Positions 23,066 through 33,845 of a DNA stretch of 64,000 nt are shown one piece after another. This stretch comes from Hymenopus coronatus. Lineage: Eukaryota; Arthropoda; Insecta; Mantodea; Hymenopodidae. How positions within the stretch are numbered: position 1 is the stretch's first letter; the number at the start of each line of letters is the position of its first letter. A program made the position numbers and the translations under genes. A model generated the notes under the pieces. The model ran no database searches. It saw only the letters and a program-made list of their open reading frames with translations, and was not told the DNA's origin. The stretch lies in assembly GCA_030762935.1 (NCBI GenBank), contig CM060895.1, forward strand, positions 37,240,001 through 37,304,000. Reading direction: 5' to 3'.

Positions 23066-24101
23066 AAAGACCAAGATTCCGATAAACATTAATTTTACTA
23101 TAAATTAAACATATTGTTCACAATAGAACACCCTAAACAGAGTGTCTCGAAACTACACTGAAACAAGATCCTCTGTGATACGAAAATATAATTTTCAACG
23201 CAAATAAAGTTACATCAAAAAATACCTCATAGTCAGTGTGGATTTTGCAGATATCCAGGAACAAAGCCGCGTTGCTGGCCCACATTATCGAAAGTAACAC
23301 AGGTAGGGTGGCACGCATCGAGTATCGTGTTTTATTATTGTTTTTATAGACATGCCGATATACTGCACAGTGGTTTACCTTTAGTTATAGTTTAACATAC
23401 AGTTTCATCAGAACAAACGATGAATGAAAGGGATTGACTGGAAAAAGCTGGGATATACACGCCAGTAATACTGTCTTATAGAGGTAATTTAACGTTAGTG
23501 ATCTTAAGCATGACGGCAAGAAACTGATAAAGAAACAGGCAAGAATACCATCAAAATACTACCAAAGGACTGTAGATAAAGTTAAACAAATATAAATCCC
23601 TTTTACTGTTGACATTTACCGTAAGTTGTTTACTATTAGAATAATTACAAAATGACCAGGATAATAAGTGCTTATGGAAAATTACCTACTTTTCGCATTC
23701 AAGAACAACCTTGAAACCTAAGTAATCTTTTTAGAAGTAACTTCCCTTTTCCTTTACCGAGAGCTGGGACAGGTTTGGTGACAATGAACAAGGAGAAGCC
23801 CGTTTGTTTAGATGACACGAGCTTGCCAAGAACACCTTTGATATGCATGTAGTATCATACTCTAGTGATTCGTGTGCTGCCTAATCTCGAAGTGATGTAA
23901 TTTTGAAAAATACATTAAAACATGTCTAAAACAGTTTCGAAGCTGCGACAAACACCGGAATAGTTCACTATTATATTCGTTGATGTTTTAAAACAGATTG
24001 TAGATTAGAAAGTATATGTAGCAGCAAATTAATGAGTCCAAAAAATCCTCTGAAATTGGAAAAGCTAATAATGCTTTCACAGTGTTGATTAATTGATTTT
24101 G
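23066..24101. other. Unique-looking interval, no gene recognised
   Basis: No repeat, RNA gene or credible coding frame was found. It is one of the few stretches over 1 kb free of Rep-H. Confidence 0.4.
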
Positions 24102-24226
24102 CCTCACAAGTCGTGTGTAGGACAGGAGCAGGATAGGTAGAGTCAGACTGAAAAATCCGTCTATGGCAATAAATTTTTCAATCTGAATCTACCTATCCAG
24201 CCACTGTCCTACACACACTTGTGAGG
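24102..24226. repeat. Long inverted repeat, about 54-bp arms, 16-bp loop
   Basis: Left arm 24,102-24,156 (CCTCACAAG...GACTGAAAAAT) and right arm 24,173-24,226 (ATTTTTCAATC...CTTGTGAGG) are complementary with a few mismatches. The arm sequence recurs as the tail of the S6 SINE units next door, so it looks like two S6 tails in opposite directions. Confidence 0.8.
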
Positions 24227-24244
24227 AAAAATAAAAATTAAATA

Positions 24245-24778
24245 AACACTAATTGACCTAATAGTTGGTGAAATTATGAAACCCGGGACTAAAAGTATAG
24301 GTAGTTATAGTCGCAATTTGAGATCATCTTGTGGTTTACCGGGAAACATGCGAGTCATTTGAGGAATTTAATGCTGTGCCATGGTAAGTCAGTTGCTCAA
24401 ACTACTGACTTACTACTAGTTTGAACAACCGGCTAGAGACCGGAAGACCTTGTTTCAAATCCCGGCAATGACATTGAATTTTTCAGTCTGACTCTACCTA
24501 CAACTTTAAATGCCTTGTGTGGAAAAAACTACTAAATTAACACTAATTGACCTATTAATCAGCTGCACTATGAATTCAGGGACTTAAAATATTTACGCAC
24601 ATAGTAAGTCGTTTTTGAGATATGTCATCTCAAAAGAATCTGAGATCACCTTGTGGTTTACCGGTAAACATGCGAGTCAGTTGAGGAATTTAATGACATG
24701 GTATCTCAGTGGTTAGAGCAACCGCCTAGTGACCGGAAGATTCGTAGTTCAAATCCCGCTATAGTATAGAATTTTTCA
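24245..24778 (+). mobile_element. Two tandem tRNA-derived SINE units, family S6
   Basis: Units at about 24,245-24,540 and 24,541-24,778 share ACTAATTGACCTA, TTGTGGTTTACCGG and AACATGCGAGTCA. Each has a tRNA-like segment; in the second, GGTATCTCAGTGGTTAGAGC is the A box and AGTTCAAATCCC the B box. The second unit is split by an S3 insertion and resumes at 25,022-25,045 (TCAGTGTGACTCTACC). Confidence 0.7.
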
Positions 24779-25021
24779 TTTTTTGGGTAGTGTTTAACGC
24801 CCGTTTTTACTACTTGTGGCACCGTAGGCGATAACTCTGGTGATATATGAAATGAAAATAGAGCACCGGTGGAATGCGATGGCGGGGAAAACCAGCGAAA
24901 CCGGAGAAACCCCACCTCTGCGCCGCTTTGTCCACCAAAAATCATGTGGTCGCTTGAGATCGAACCTGAACCGTCTAGGTTAGAGGCAAGTGGTCTAACC
25001 ACTCGGCCACGGCGCGGCCCT
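24779..25021 (-). mobile_element. tRNA-derived SINE, family S3, full length, nested in S6
   Basis: Minus strand: GCGCCGTGGCCGAGTGGTTA (A box), GGTTCGATCTC (B box), then a body ending in GGGCGTTAAACACTACC. Flanks AATTTTTCA (24,770-24,778) and ATTTTTTCA (25,022-25,030) are a near-exact 9-bp duplication of S6 sequence, which dates S3 after S6. Confidence 0.85.
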
Positions 25022-25045
25022 ATTTTTTCAGTGTGACTCTACCAG

Positions 25046-25525
25046 AGATCATCAGTTTTGGAACACTCTGTATCACTTGCATTCCTCTAAAATGGACGCC
25101 GCCAATGAAATACAAAAATAACAAGGCATTCTTTTGTTTCGTTGATTTTGCACTGTTGTATCTTCGCAAAGGTTCGGTGGACGGCGTGCGACTTCGCAAA
25201 CTAAAACAAAATACTCGCGCCTGGCCAAGACATTCAGATGTTTGCCAGATCTGTTACAAGACCAAGTATGTCTGGAATGCGTTTAAGTGCCAGAATATTT
25301 TATAACACGAATCGCGTGCTTGGCCTTAGAGCGCATACCGGGCATGTCTCACAACTTGCTCATTACATTTCTCTTTGCTTAAGTCAATAAGACCAGAGAG
25401 GAATTCATATTCTCCTCGATCGTTAGTTGTTTTAGATCGATCTCTCGTTTCCAGGAAGGGCAGGTGACGTACTGCTTTAACTGGACATAGGTAGGTAGGA
25501 TTTTTCACTGCGCAGCAGTCATAAT
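25046..25525. other. Interval without a recognised gene
   Basis: A 90-codon plus frame (25,033-25,305) and a 60-codon minus frame (25,326-25,508) have no recognisable motif and overlap repeat tails. Confidence 0.35.
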
Positions 25526-25869
25526 TACATTTTTACTTTCTCTAGCCCGCATGTACAATGTATAGAGAAGATATTGTACTCCAACAAAAAATTCGATGTC
25601 GAGATTTCACTGGAAATATAAGTTTTGGGGTACCCTTGGGTCCGAATAAAAGGATCTTTAAAAAAAGGTCCGAGTGTGTGTGTCTGTATGACTGTAGACA
25701 GCATTGCTCAAAAACGAAAAGACCGTTAAATACCAAACTTGGTATCTTCCAAGGATAAGACACGAAGTTTTTCAAGAAAATCCCTTCACCCCTAACTACC
25801 CTTTATATGGAAAAGTTTTCGAGAATTTTGATTTTCTCAAAAAGAGATCTAACTATTTTGATTAAAATC

Positions 25870-25871
<2 letters not shown>

Positions 25872-25904
<33 letters not shown>

Positions 25905-26127
25905 AGTAACGGAGTCTGATCAGGACTCCGGTACTGTATCCCTATTTACATTTCCCCCCGTAGGTTTTACTGTTTACTGGTTTTACTGTTTCTTTTACAA
26001 ACATATACACACACATTGCACAAACATATAACATCCATGCCCAAGGCGGGACTCGAACCCACGATCCCCTGCCCACGAAGCACCAAAGCGAGACGCTTTA
26101 GCGAGCGTGGCCATGGGGACCGGCGCC
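25872..26127 (-). mobile_element. tRNA-derived SINE, family S5, with poly(A) tail
   Basis: Minus strand: GGTCCCCATGGCCACGCTCG head, GTGGGTTCGAGTCCCGCC (B box), a body ending with the hairpin CCGGAGTCCTGATCAGACTC and a 30-nt A tail (T-run 25,871-25,900 on plus). A second copy is at 57,597-57,816. Confidence 0.85.
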
Positions 26128-26428
26128 TTAAGATATTTACATGACAAGTAAAATGTATACCTTGAAATTTCTGGGAATAGCCTCTGTATTTCTCTTAATT
26201 CTGAGTGAATTTGGACGAATTTTGCTTAACTGCTTAACCATAACAGACAGAAAGAAACTTATTTCACAAAAAATGTATATCTTGTCAAAACATAATTTAT
26301 GCTCTTTACGTTTTTATTGTGGAGGTAACCGTTTCCGAGGTATTCCTTGTTATTGGTTTCAATTGTAAGGTACTTATACTTTTCTCAGACAGGAAATATG
26401 CGTGTTTCTTTTGTTCTACTCCTCGTCA

Positions 26429-26622
26429 GGCCGCTCCGTGGCCGAGTGGTTAGACCACTCGACTCTCACCTAGACGGCAGGGTTTCGATCCCAAGTGGTG
26501 TTACTCCGGTTTCCCCCTCCATCGCATTCCACCGGTGCTCCATCATCATTCATGTATCATCAGTGTCACCGCCTGCGGTGCCATTAGTAGTTAAAGCGGG
26601 CGTTAAACACTACCAAAAAAAA
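26429..26622 (+). mobile_element. tRNA-derived SINE, family S3, shortened
   Basis: CCGTGGCCGAGTGGTTAGAC head, GGTTTCGATCCC B box, tail GGGCGTTAAACACTACC. Imperfect 12-bp duplication TACTCCTCGTCA (26,417) and TACTTCTGGTCA (26,623). About 50 bp of the body is deleted. Confidence 0.85.
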
Positions 26623-26919
26623 TACTTCTGGTCAAGCAAAACAGCGATTTGCAATGACAATCGCATAACGACAGCTTTTAAAACATATTACTATCACTTT
26701 CGTATAGCGCATTCTTTTAGTCTCCATCTTCTTATAAGGAACTAAGTAATATCACTCTGATAATGTTTATTTCGATTAACATTGTGTAGAAAGAAGAATG
26801 ATCCTTTGTGAGTAGTGTTTTTAGACCAGCTAGAGAAAGTTATGTCAGTGTATCACAGCAGATTTTTTGTCTCTCAGTCTTCTTTGAATTCCTTGTTTCA
26901 TTTGTTATTCTCTGTGCCG

Positions 26920-27345
26920 AGTGCCTAAGCCGATTGTTTTACCTACTTATGCTAATCAAGATAAACTTTTAGCAGAAAAATTCTTAAGCTACATTTCCTT
27001 GCATTCACAACGGGATTATGGCAATTTACCAGGCTAAAGCGCTAGTAAAATCTCAAAACCTGGTAGTTATGTGATGGCATGGAAATTTAGGTCTCGGTAT
27101 AAGTATTGAACATTTTAAAATTAACAACAAAGAATATCTCCAAAATAGTTAACTTCAAAAATAAAATGTAGCTGACGTAAATGGTCTGCTTTAACGAGAC
27201 CTTTATCTTCTAGTAAGATTTTGTTTTATCTGTTCGGTTATGCAAACGTCATTCAGAATCTAAGGAACTTCAGAAGCTATTCCCACAAAATCAAAGATAT
27301 ATATTTTATTTATATATGGTATTTAATCGATATCATTAGACATAT
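26920..27345 (+). mobile_element. Older Rep-H copy, left part, split by insertion
   Basis: CTTATGCTAATCAAGATAAA through GATATATATTTTATTTATAT to CATATTTGAAAAAA. It continues at 28,249 after the nested younger copy. Confidence 0.8.
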
Positions 27346-28248
27346 TTGAAAAAATCTGATGTGTACCATTCACATGACTTTCTCTATATCCCTGCAACAA
27401 ATTATTGTTAAAAAGCTTATACTTCTATTTACTTTATGCTAATCAGAAAAAATTAGCAGAAATAGTTTTATTACTTGCTTCCTTGTAAGTAGAAGCGAAA
27501 TAAGGGACTACCATAGTGGTAGTCAAAAGCTGGTTCCTATGTCAATGAAGTTTCTTTGTTTATATGGATAGGAGTTGACAAGTTCCTGTATGAGATAAGT
27601 ATAAGTATTTCATAGCAGAAACCAAAAATAAGGAATGTCTCAAAAACGACGAACTCCACGAAAAAAATGCGTATGACATAAATTGTGTGTTTTAACGTGC
27701 TCTACATTTTTTGTGTGGTAAGTTTTTGTCCATCTCTTACGGTTTAGCAGCTACTCAAAATTCAGTAAAATTCATCCAGTATAAACTACTCTTCAGAGGC
27801 TATGCCCAGAAAGTTCAAGATATACATTTTATTTGTCAGGTAAATGTCTTTAGTATACAACATTTTAATCAAAATCGTTAGAGCCATTTTTGAGAAAATC
27901 AAAATTTTCGAAAAAAGTTCCATGTAAAGGGTAGTTGGGGGCGGGGGGGATTTTTCTCAAAATCTTCATGTCGCATCCCTGGAAGATACTAAACTAAATT
28001 ACCAAGTTTGGTATTTTACCAACTTTTCGTTTTCGTTTTTGAGTTATCGTGTTCACAGACCCACGGACACACGGACACACACACACACACACACACACGG
28101 ACCTTTTTGTGAAAATTTTTTTTTTTGGATATTGGGGATCCTAAAACATATATTTCCGGTGAAATCTCGGTATCGATTTTTTTGGTGGAGTGCAATACCT
28201 TCTCTATACACTATGTACATAGTGCGTATAGAGAAAGTAAAAATTAAA
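27346..28248 (+). mobile_element. Rep-H reference copy, complete and nested
   Basis: Best complete copy. TCTGATGTGTACCATTCACA opens it; the subterminal ACTTTCTCTA lies near 27,377; the core includes GTTAGAGCCATTTTTGAGAA and GGTAGTTGGGGGCGGGG; the microsatellite ACACGGACACACGGACAC with (CA)n is at 28,060-28,098; the hairpin CTATACACTATGTACATAGT GCGTATAG precedes AGAAAGTAAAAA. Removing it restores GAAAAATTAAAATTTTCG of the host copy with no duplicated target bases. Confidence 0.9.
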
Positions 28249-28553
28249 ATTTTCGAAAAATGTATCCGTAAAGGATAGTTTGGGTTGGGGGATTGATTTT
28301 CTTGAAAACCTTCGTGTCGCATGCTTGGAAGATACTAAACCTAAATACCAAGTTTGGTCTTTTACCAACTTCTGATTTTTGAGTTATCTCTATCATAGAC
28401 ACACGGACACACACGGACCTTTTTCGAAAATTGCTTTTTTCGGATACAGGAGACCCTAAAACATGTATTTCCGGTAAAATCTCGGTCTCGAATTTTTGTG
28501 TGGAGTGCAATTCGTTACTAATTATGTACCATAAACTATGTAGAGAAAGTAAA
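28249..28553 (+). mobile_element. Older Rep-H copy, right part
   Basis: Resumes with TTAAAATTTTCGAAAAATG, carries GGACACACACGGACC and ends CTATGTAGAGAAAGTAAAAA. It is the continuation of 26,920-27,345. Confidence 0.85.
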
Positions 28554-28979
28554 AAATGTCAGCAAAAGTGTAACGTTTGAGGCCCCTAATAAAGATGTCT
28601 CTCAAACAGCCAACATGAAGTGCGCTGTAGTAGATCAGGCTTTGCGAGAGGTCAGTCACCGCCATGTGACGTCACTCGCACACGCGCTGCTGGCTGACAC
28701 ACATTGGTATCATTCCTGAATCACTCACGCTTTTAATCTTCACTTTTGTGGGCCAAACCTGTGGTTAAGGCAATTAGGAACCTGAGATTTCAAAACCAGG
28801 GATATTACCTGTCCATTTGGGATAATGTAGTATTCTTAAATTAGTGACAAATGACTATCGGTTTTCTTGTCCGCAGCGACGGAACGCTTTCGGTGCCTTC
28901 CTTGAAAATAAATAAGAACATATTATACCTACTCCCAACCTTCATAATTTGGGAAATATTTAGCAAAGAGAATAACTTC
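28554..28979. other. Interval without a recognised feature
   Basis: No gene, tRNA or repeat copy was recognised. Confidence 0.4.
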
Positions 28980-29143
28980 TTTACTTTCTCTACAATGAAC
29001 CTGTAATAGTAGGTAGAGAAGGTATTGCATTCCACCCAATAATTCGATACCAAGGTTTCAACGGAAATATATCTTTTGAGGTCCCTTGAATCCAAAAAAA
29101 TAAAAAATCATTTTTATAAAAAAGTCCTTGTATGTGTGTGTCC
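28980..29143 (-). mobile_element. Rep-H copy, hairpin end, split
   Basis: TTTACTTTCTCTACAATGAA, TTCGATACCAAGGTTTCAAC, then breaks in the microsatellite (TATGTGTGTGTCCC), where a plus-strand copy is inserted. The rest is at 30,105-30,602. Confidence 0.75.
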
Positions 29144-30073
29144 CTTAAAAATCTGATGTGTTCCATTCACACGACTTTCTCTATATCTCTGTTACAAATT
29201 ATTGTTAAAAAGCTTATTCTTTTATCTACTTTATGTTAATCGAGATATTATTAATAAAATGTTTCTTATTGCTTGCTGCCTTGTAGAAGGGAAATAAGGG
29301 AGTACATTAAACTAAAGTGCTGTCATATATTTTATGTGATAGAATTTCCTTTGTTTGTATGACCAGGAGTTGACAAATCCTCCCCGTGTGAGAAAAGAAT
29401 ATCTCAGAAAGGGTCAGCTCACAAAGAAGCGTATGTGACATAAAATGTGTGCTTTAACGAGATGTACAATTTTGTATAATAAGCTTTTGTTCATTTGTAT
29501 AGCCAGCCCCCTTTAACATCAATGGTCAGACTCTGTGGGGGATAGGGAATAATTCTGGTTAAAAAAAAATTTCCCACCCCAGCCGGGAACCGAACCCGGG
29601 ATCTCCGGTTAAGAAGTCAGCTCGCTGGCCACTCGACCACGGAGGCAGTCTTGTATATCTCTTATTGTTTATCAATTATGCAAAATTCAGCAAAATTCAT
29701 TCAAGATAAAGAGCTCCTCAGAGGCTATTCCAAGAAAATTAAAGATATATATTTTATATGTCATGTAAATATCTTTAATATACGAAATTTTAATCAAAAT
29801 CGTTAGAGCCATTTTTCCGAAAATTGTTCCATATAAAGGGTAGCTGTGGTAGAGGGATTTTCTTAAAATGTTCGTACTAAACTTAAATGCAAAGATGCTG
29901 TACACAGAAATAAACACACACAAACACACACTGACTTTTCTCTACAAATGTTTTTCTTTTATTCAGGGCGACTCAAAAAATTTGTGGTGAAATCTCGGTA
30001 TCGGATTTTTTGGTGCAACACAATACCTTCTCTATACAATATGTATATAGTAAGTGTAGAGAAAGTATAAATG
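29144..30073 (+). mobile_element. Rep-H copy nested in a minus-strand copy
   Basis: AAAAATCTGATGTGTTCCAT to GTAAGTGTAGAGAAAGTAT. It carries the S4 SINE at 29,488-29,648 within TTTTGTTCATTTG/TATATCTCTTA. Confidence 0.85.
29488..29648 (-). mobile_element. tRNA-derived SINE, family S4
   Basis: Minus strand: TGCCTCCGTGGTCGAGTGGC head with A box, CCCGGGTTCGGTTCCCGGC (B-box region), an A8-9 tract, then ACCAGAATTATTCCCTATCC and tail ATACAAATGAAC. The TSD is short and uncertain. Confidence 0.8.
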
Positions 30074-30104
30074 TTATTCTTTTATCTACATCATGCTAAT
30101 TGAA

Positions 30105-30599
30105 AAAATGTACATGGAAAATAAAATGTGTATCATCAATTTCTTGGGATTAGCTCCCACAGACATCTTCAGTCTGAATGCATTTAGCATTACTGGTAAA
30201 CCGCAAGAGAGAGACAAAAACTTACACCACAAGGAAGTGTAATTCTCTTTAAAAACCACGTGTATGTAGAGCTAATCATTTCAATTTTATTTGTTTCAAC
30301 TTTAAAACACTTTACCCAAAGGAAAGCCCTCATCCATTTCATATCTCTTTTGTTTTATTCCCATTCAAGGAACGAGAATCTAATTGCAAAGACAATCGTA
30401 CAGCAATAGCTTTTTAAAATATATGACTATCGTTTTAGTCTAGTGTATTCTCTTATTTCCCTGCTATTTAAGGAAGCAAGTAATAAGACCATCTCTTAAT
30501 GTTTATCCCGATTAGCATGAAGTAGATAAAACAATAAGATTTCGTAAGACTGGTGTGTTTGCAGAACAGGTAGAGAAAGTCACGTCAATGGAGCACATG

Positions 30600-30602
<3 letters not shown>
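30105..30602 (-). mobile_element. Rep-H copy, left part, continuation of 28,980
   Basis: AAATAAAATGTGTATCATCA, TTGGGATTAGCTCCCACAG, then the distal core; ends GTAGAGAAAGTCACGTCAATG with GAGCACATG. Confidence 0.75.
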
Positions 30603-30637
<35 letters not shown>

Positions 30638-30641
30638 TAGG
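30602..30641. repeat. (ATT)n microsatellite
   Basis: About 13 uninterrupted ATT/TTA units directly at the end of a Rep-H copy. Confidence 0.95.
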
Positions 30642-30717
30642 GCGCCACAACACAATTATTTCAGGTGAAAACCCTGCATCACATTTCCTCTACTTACTGT
30701 ACGCAGGTAGTAGAACA

Positions 30718-30893
30718 ATCTGATGTGTTCATTCACATGCCCTTCTCTACATCTCTGTAACAAATTATTGTTAAAAAGCTTCTGTCTACTTCATGCTTAT
30801 CGAGATAAAAATTAGCAGAAATGCTTCCTTGTAAGAAGAAGGGAAATAATGGGATACAGGTTAAAACGATAATCAAACCTTTAAAAAAAAAAT
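30718..30893 (+). mobile_element. Older Rep-H copy, left end, split
   Basis: AATCTGATGTGTTCATTCAC to GATAATCAAACCTTTAAAA, interrupted by the next copy. It resumes at 31,574. Confidence 0.8.
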
Positions 30894-31573
30894 CTGATGT
30901 GTTCCATTCGCATGACTTTCTCAACATCTGTGTAACAAATTGTTGTTAAAAAGCTTATACTTCTATTTACTTCATGCTAATCAAGAAAAAAATAGCAGAA
31001 ATAGTTTTATTACTTGCTACCTTGTAAGTAGAAGAAAATAATAGAAACCATAGATTAAACTGATAGTCAAAAGCTGGTTGCTATGTGACTGAAGTTCCCT
31101 TGTTTGTATGGATAGGAGTTGACAAATTCCTGTATCAGAAAAGTACAAGTTTTTCAAAGCTGAAACCAAAAACAACGAATACCTTAAAAACGCATTTTAT
31201 TTGTCAGGTAAATATCTGTAATATACGATATTTTAATCAAAATCGTTAGAACCATTTTTTAGAAAATCAAAATTTTCTAAATGTAAAGGGTAGTTGGAGT
31301 GGGGGGATTCTCTTGAAAATCTTCATGTCGCATCTTTGGAAGATACCAAACCTAAATACCAAATTTGGTTTTTAACGGACTTTTCGTTTTTGAGCTATGC
31401 TATCAACAGACTAACAGACACACACACGGATCTTTTTGTAAAAATGCTTTTTTTGGATTCAAGTCGACCCAAAACATGTATTTCCGGTGTAATCTCGGTA
31501 TCGAATTTTTGGGTGGAATGCAATACCTTCTCTGTACACTATGTGAATAGTTCGTATACAGAAAGTAACAAGT
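30894..31573 (+). mobile_element. Rep-H copy nested in the preceding one, internally deleted
   Basis: AATCTGATGTGTTCCATTCG to TTCGTATACAGAAAGTAAC. The segment between AAACGCATTTTATTTG and its consensus neighbour is missing about 120 bp (31,190). Microsatellite short (ACAGACACACACACGG). Confidence 0.83.
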
Positions 31574-32106
31574 TGCCAAGTGGTTGAAATCCTTTTCTAT
31601 GTATTGCCAGGAGTTGACAAATTCCCTTATGTGAAAAGTTTTAAGAATTTTAAAACTGAAACTAATATCAAGGAATATCTCAAAAATTGTCGACTCAACA
31701 AAAAAGGTATATAACATAAATTGTGTTTCAACGAGATCTACATAGTTTGTGAGTAAGTTTTTGTCCATCTCTCACTATTTACTAGATATTCAAAATCCAG
31801 CAAAATTCATCCAGAATAAAGAGGTCTTCGGAGGCTATTCCCAGAAAATTCAAGATATATATTTTATTTGTCGTGTAACTATCTTTAATATACAGTATTT
31901 TAAACAAAATCGTTAAAGCATTTTTGAGAAATGCATTTTTTTTCATTTAAAGGGTAGTTTGAGGTGGAGAGATTTTCCTCAAAAGCTTTCGTGTCGCATC
32001 CTTGGAAGATACTAAACTTATATATGAAGTTTGGTATTTTACCTACTTTTCGTTTCTGAGTTATCGTGTTCACAGACACGCGGTCACAGAGACACAAACA
32101 TAGACA
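31574..32106 (+). mobile_element. Older Rep-H copy, continuation
   Basis: Resumes at AAGTTGCCAAGTGGTTGAAA, runs to the microsatellite (GACACGCGGTCACAGAGACA) and is cut again at CATCTAAAAA by the copy at 32,107. Confidence 0.82.
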
Positions 32107-32934
32107 TCTAAAAATCTGATGTGTTCCATTCACATGACTTTCTCTACATCTCTGCAACAAATTATTGTGTAAAGGTTATGCTTCTATTTCCTTCATGGTA
32201 ATCGAGAAAGAACTGTTAGGAATAGTCTTATTACTTGCTTCCTTGTAAGAAGAAGGGAAATAGGGGAATACACTAGGTTAAAGTGATAGTCAAACGCTGG
32301 TTGCCATGTGATTGAAGTTCCTTTGATTGAGAAAAGTATAAGTTTTTTTAAAGCTAAAACCAAAAACAAGGAATATCTCAAAAACGATCAACTCCACGAA
32401 AAAACTGTATATGACATACAGTGTATGTTTTAACGTGCTCTACATTTTTTGTGTGGAAAGTTTTTGTCTATCTCTTATGGTTTAGCAGTGTTTGTATTGC
32501 GTAAAATTCATCCAGAATAAGGTATTCTTCAAAGGATATTCTCAGAAAATTTAATGTTATTTGTCAGGTAGATATCTTTAATATACGATATTTTAATCAA
32601 AATCATTAGAACTATTTTTGAGAAAATCAAACTTTTCGAAAAAAATTCCATGTAGAGGGTAGTTTGGGGTGTATGGATGTTCCTCAAAATCTTCGTGTCA
32701 CATCCCTGGAAGATACTAACCTTAAAAACCAAGTTTGGTATTTTACGGACGTTTCGTTTTTGGGTTATCGTGTTCACAGACACACGGACACTCACACACG
32801 GAACTTTTTCTGAAAATGTTTTTTATATATATATACAGGGGACCCTAAAGCATATATTTTCGATGAAATCTCGGTATCGATTGTTGGGTGGAGTCTATAC
32901 CTTCTCTATACATAGTACGTGTAGAGAAAGTGAT
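32107..32934 (+). mobile_element. Rep-H copy, complete, nested
   Basis: TCTGATGTGTTCCATTCACA, full core, ACACGGACACTCACACACGG, hairpin worn to CTCTATACATAGTACGTG, then TAGAGAAAGTGATAAAAA. Confidence 0.87.
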
Positions 32935-33287
32935 AAAAATGTGTACTTAAGCAAATGTTGCAAGATAAATTACCTTTCCGTAAAGAAGGTGTTGAGTGAA
33001 GTAAAACTTGTTAAATCTGACGCACCCAATTGGCATGTCCGCGTTCTACAGAGCATCCATATCCTGAGTCATTGCTTATTGTATGTTGCCCCTCATTCCC
33101 CTTAGCAGACGAGACATTCAACAGAAAACACTCCACATACCGCGAATACCTCCACCAGCTGTTATGACTAACACCATTTCTTGATGACTAATTTATTTGG
33201 GTCGGAGCAGAAAACTTACTGCGGATTAGTCTATCAGATTTACAAAATATAATCTAGCGATTTACGTTTTTATTTCCTTTGCACCTA
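32935..33287. other. Interval without a recognised feature
   Basis: No credible gene, RNA or repeat copy recognised. Confidence 0.4.
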
Positions 33288-33572
33288 TTTTTACTGTCCC
33301 TAGCACGAGTGTGCAGTTCACATAGTGGGTAGAGAAAATATGGTATTCCACCAAAAAATTCAATAACCATATTTTACCAGAAACACATCTTTTGAGACTT
33401 CCTGAATCGTCCTACCAAAAGAGCATTTTTAGAAAAATCTCCGTGCATATGTGTGTGTGGGGGGGGGGCAGCATAGCTCAAGAAAATCGTCCACCCTCAA
33501 CTACCCTTTACATGGAACATTTTTCGAAAATGTTTATTTTCTCAAAAACTACTGCGAACATGTTCCTAAAAT
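33288..33572 (-). mobile_element. Rep-H fragment, hairpin half
   Basis: TTTTTACTGTCCCTAGCACG to ATTTTCTCAAAAACTACTGC. Internal deletion at the microsatellite, where G9 replaces GTCTGTGG. Confidence 0.75.
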
Positions 33573-33721
33573 AGTTTTTTTTTTTTTTATTATTTTTTTT
33601 TTTTATTCAGGAGGTCCCAAACATGTATTTCCGGTGAAATCAAATAGCGATTTTTTAGTGCAATACAATAACTTCTCTATAGATTCACTATATACATAGT
33701 ACGTGAAGAGAAAGTAAAAAT
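33573..33721 (+). mobile_element. Rep-H fragment, right end
   Basis: Long T-runs, then TTCAGGAGGTCCCAAACATG, hairpin TCACTATATACATAGTACGT and AGAGAAAGTAAAAATT. It forms an inverted pair with 33,288-33,572. Confidence 0.78.
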
Positions 33722-33798
33722 TAAACACACGAAAATCATACACTAAAGTGTGTTCCACGTAAGCTTGCCTTGTGCTTCGTAACTGTCACGTGCTGTGA

Positions 33799-33800
<2 letters not shown>

Positions 33801-33845
<45 letters not shown>

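Larger units (their letters stand above)
25526..26868 (-). mobile_element. Rep-H copy carrying two SINEs
   Basis: TTTTTACTTTCTCTAGCCCG at the hairpin end, TTCGATGTCGAGATTTCACT, core, AGAGAAAGTTATGTCAGTG and CAGCAGATTTTTT at the far end. S5 (25,872-26,127) and S3 (26,429-26,622) are inserted, lengthening it to about 1.3 kb. Confidence 0.85.

Noticed and set aside
30718..32934. One very long Rep-H variant
   Set aside because: Left-end motifs recur three times inside it; it is an old copy with younger copies inserted.
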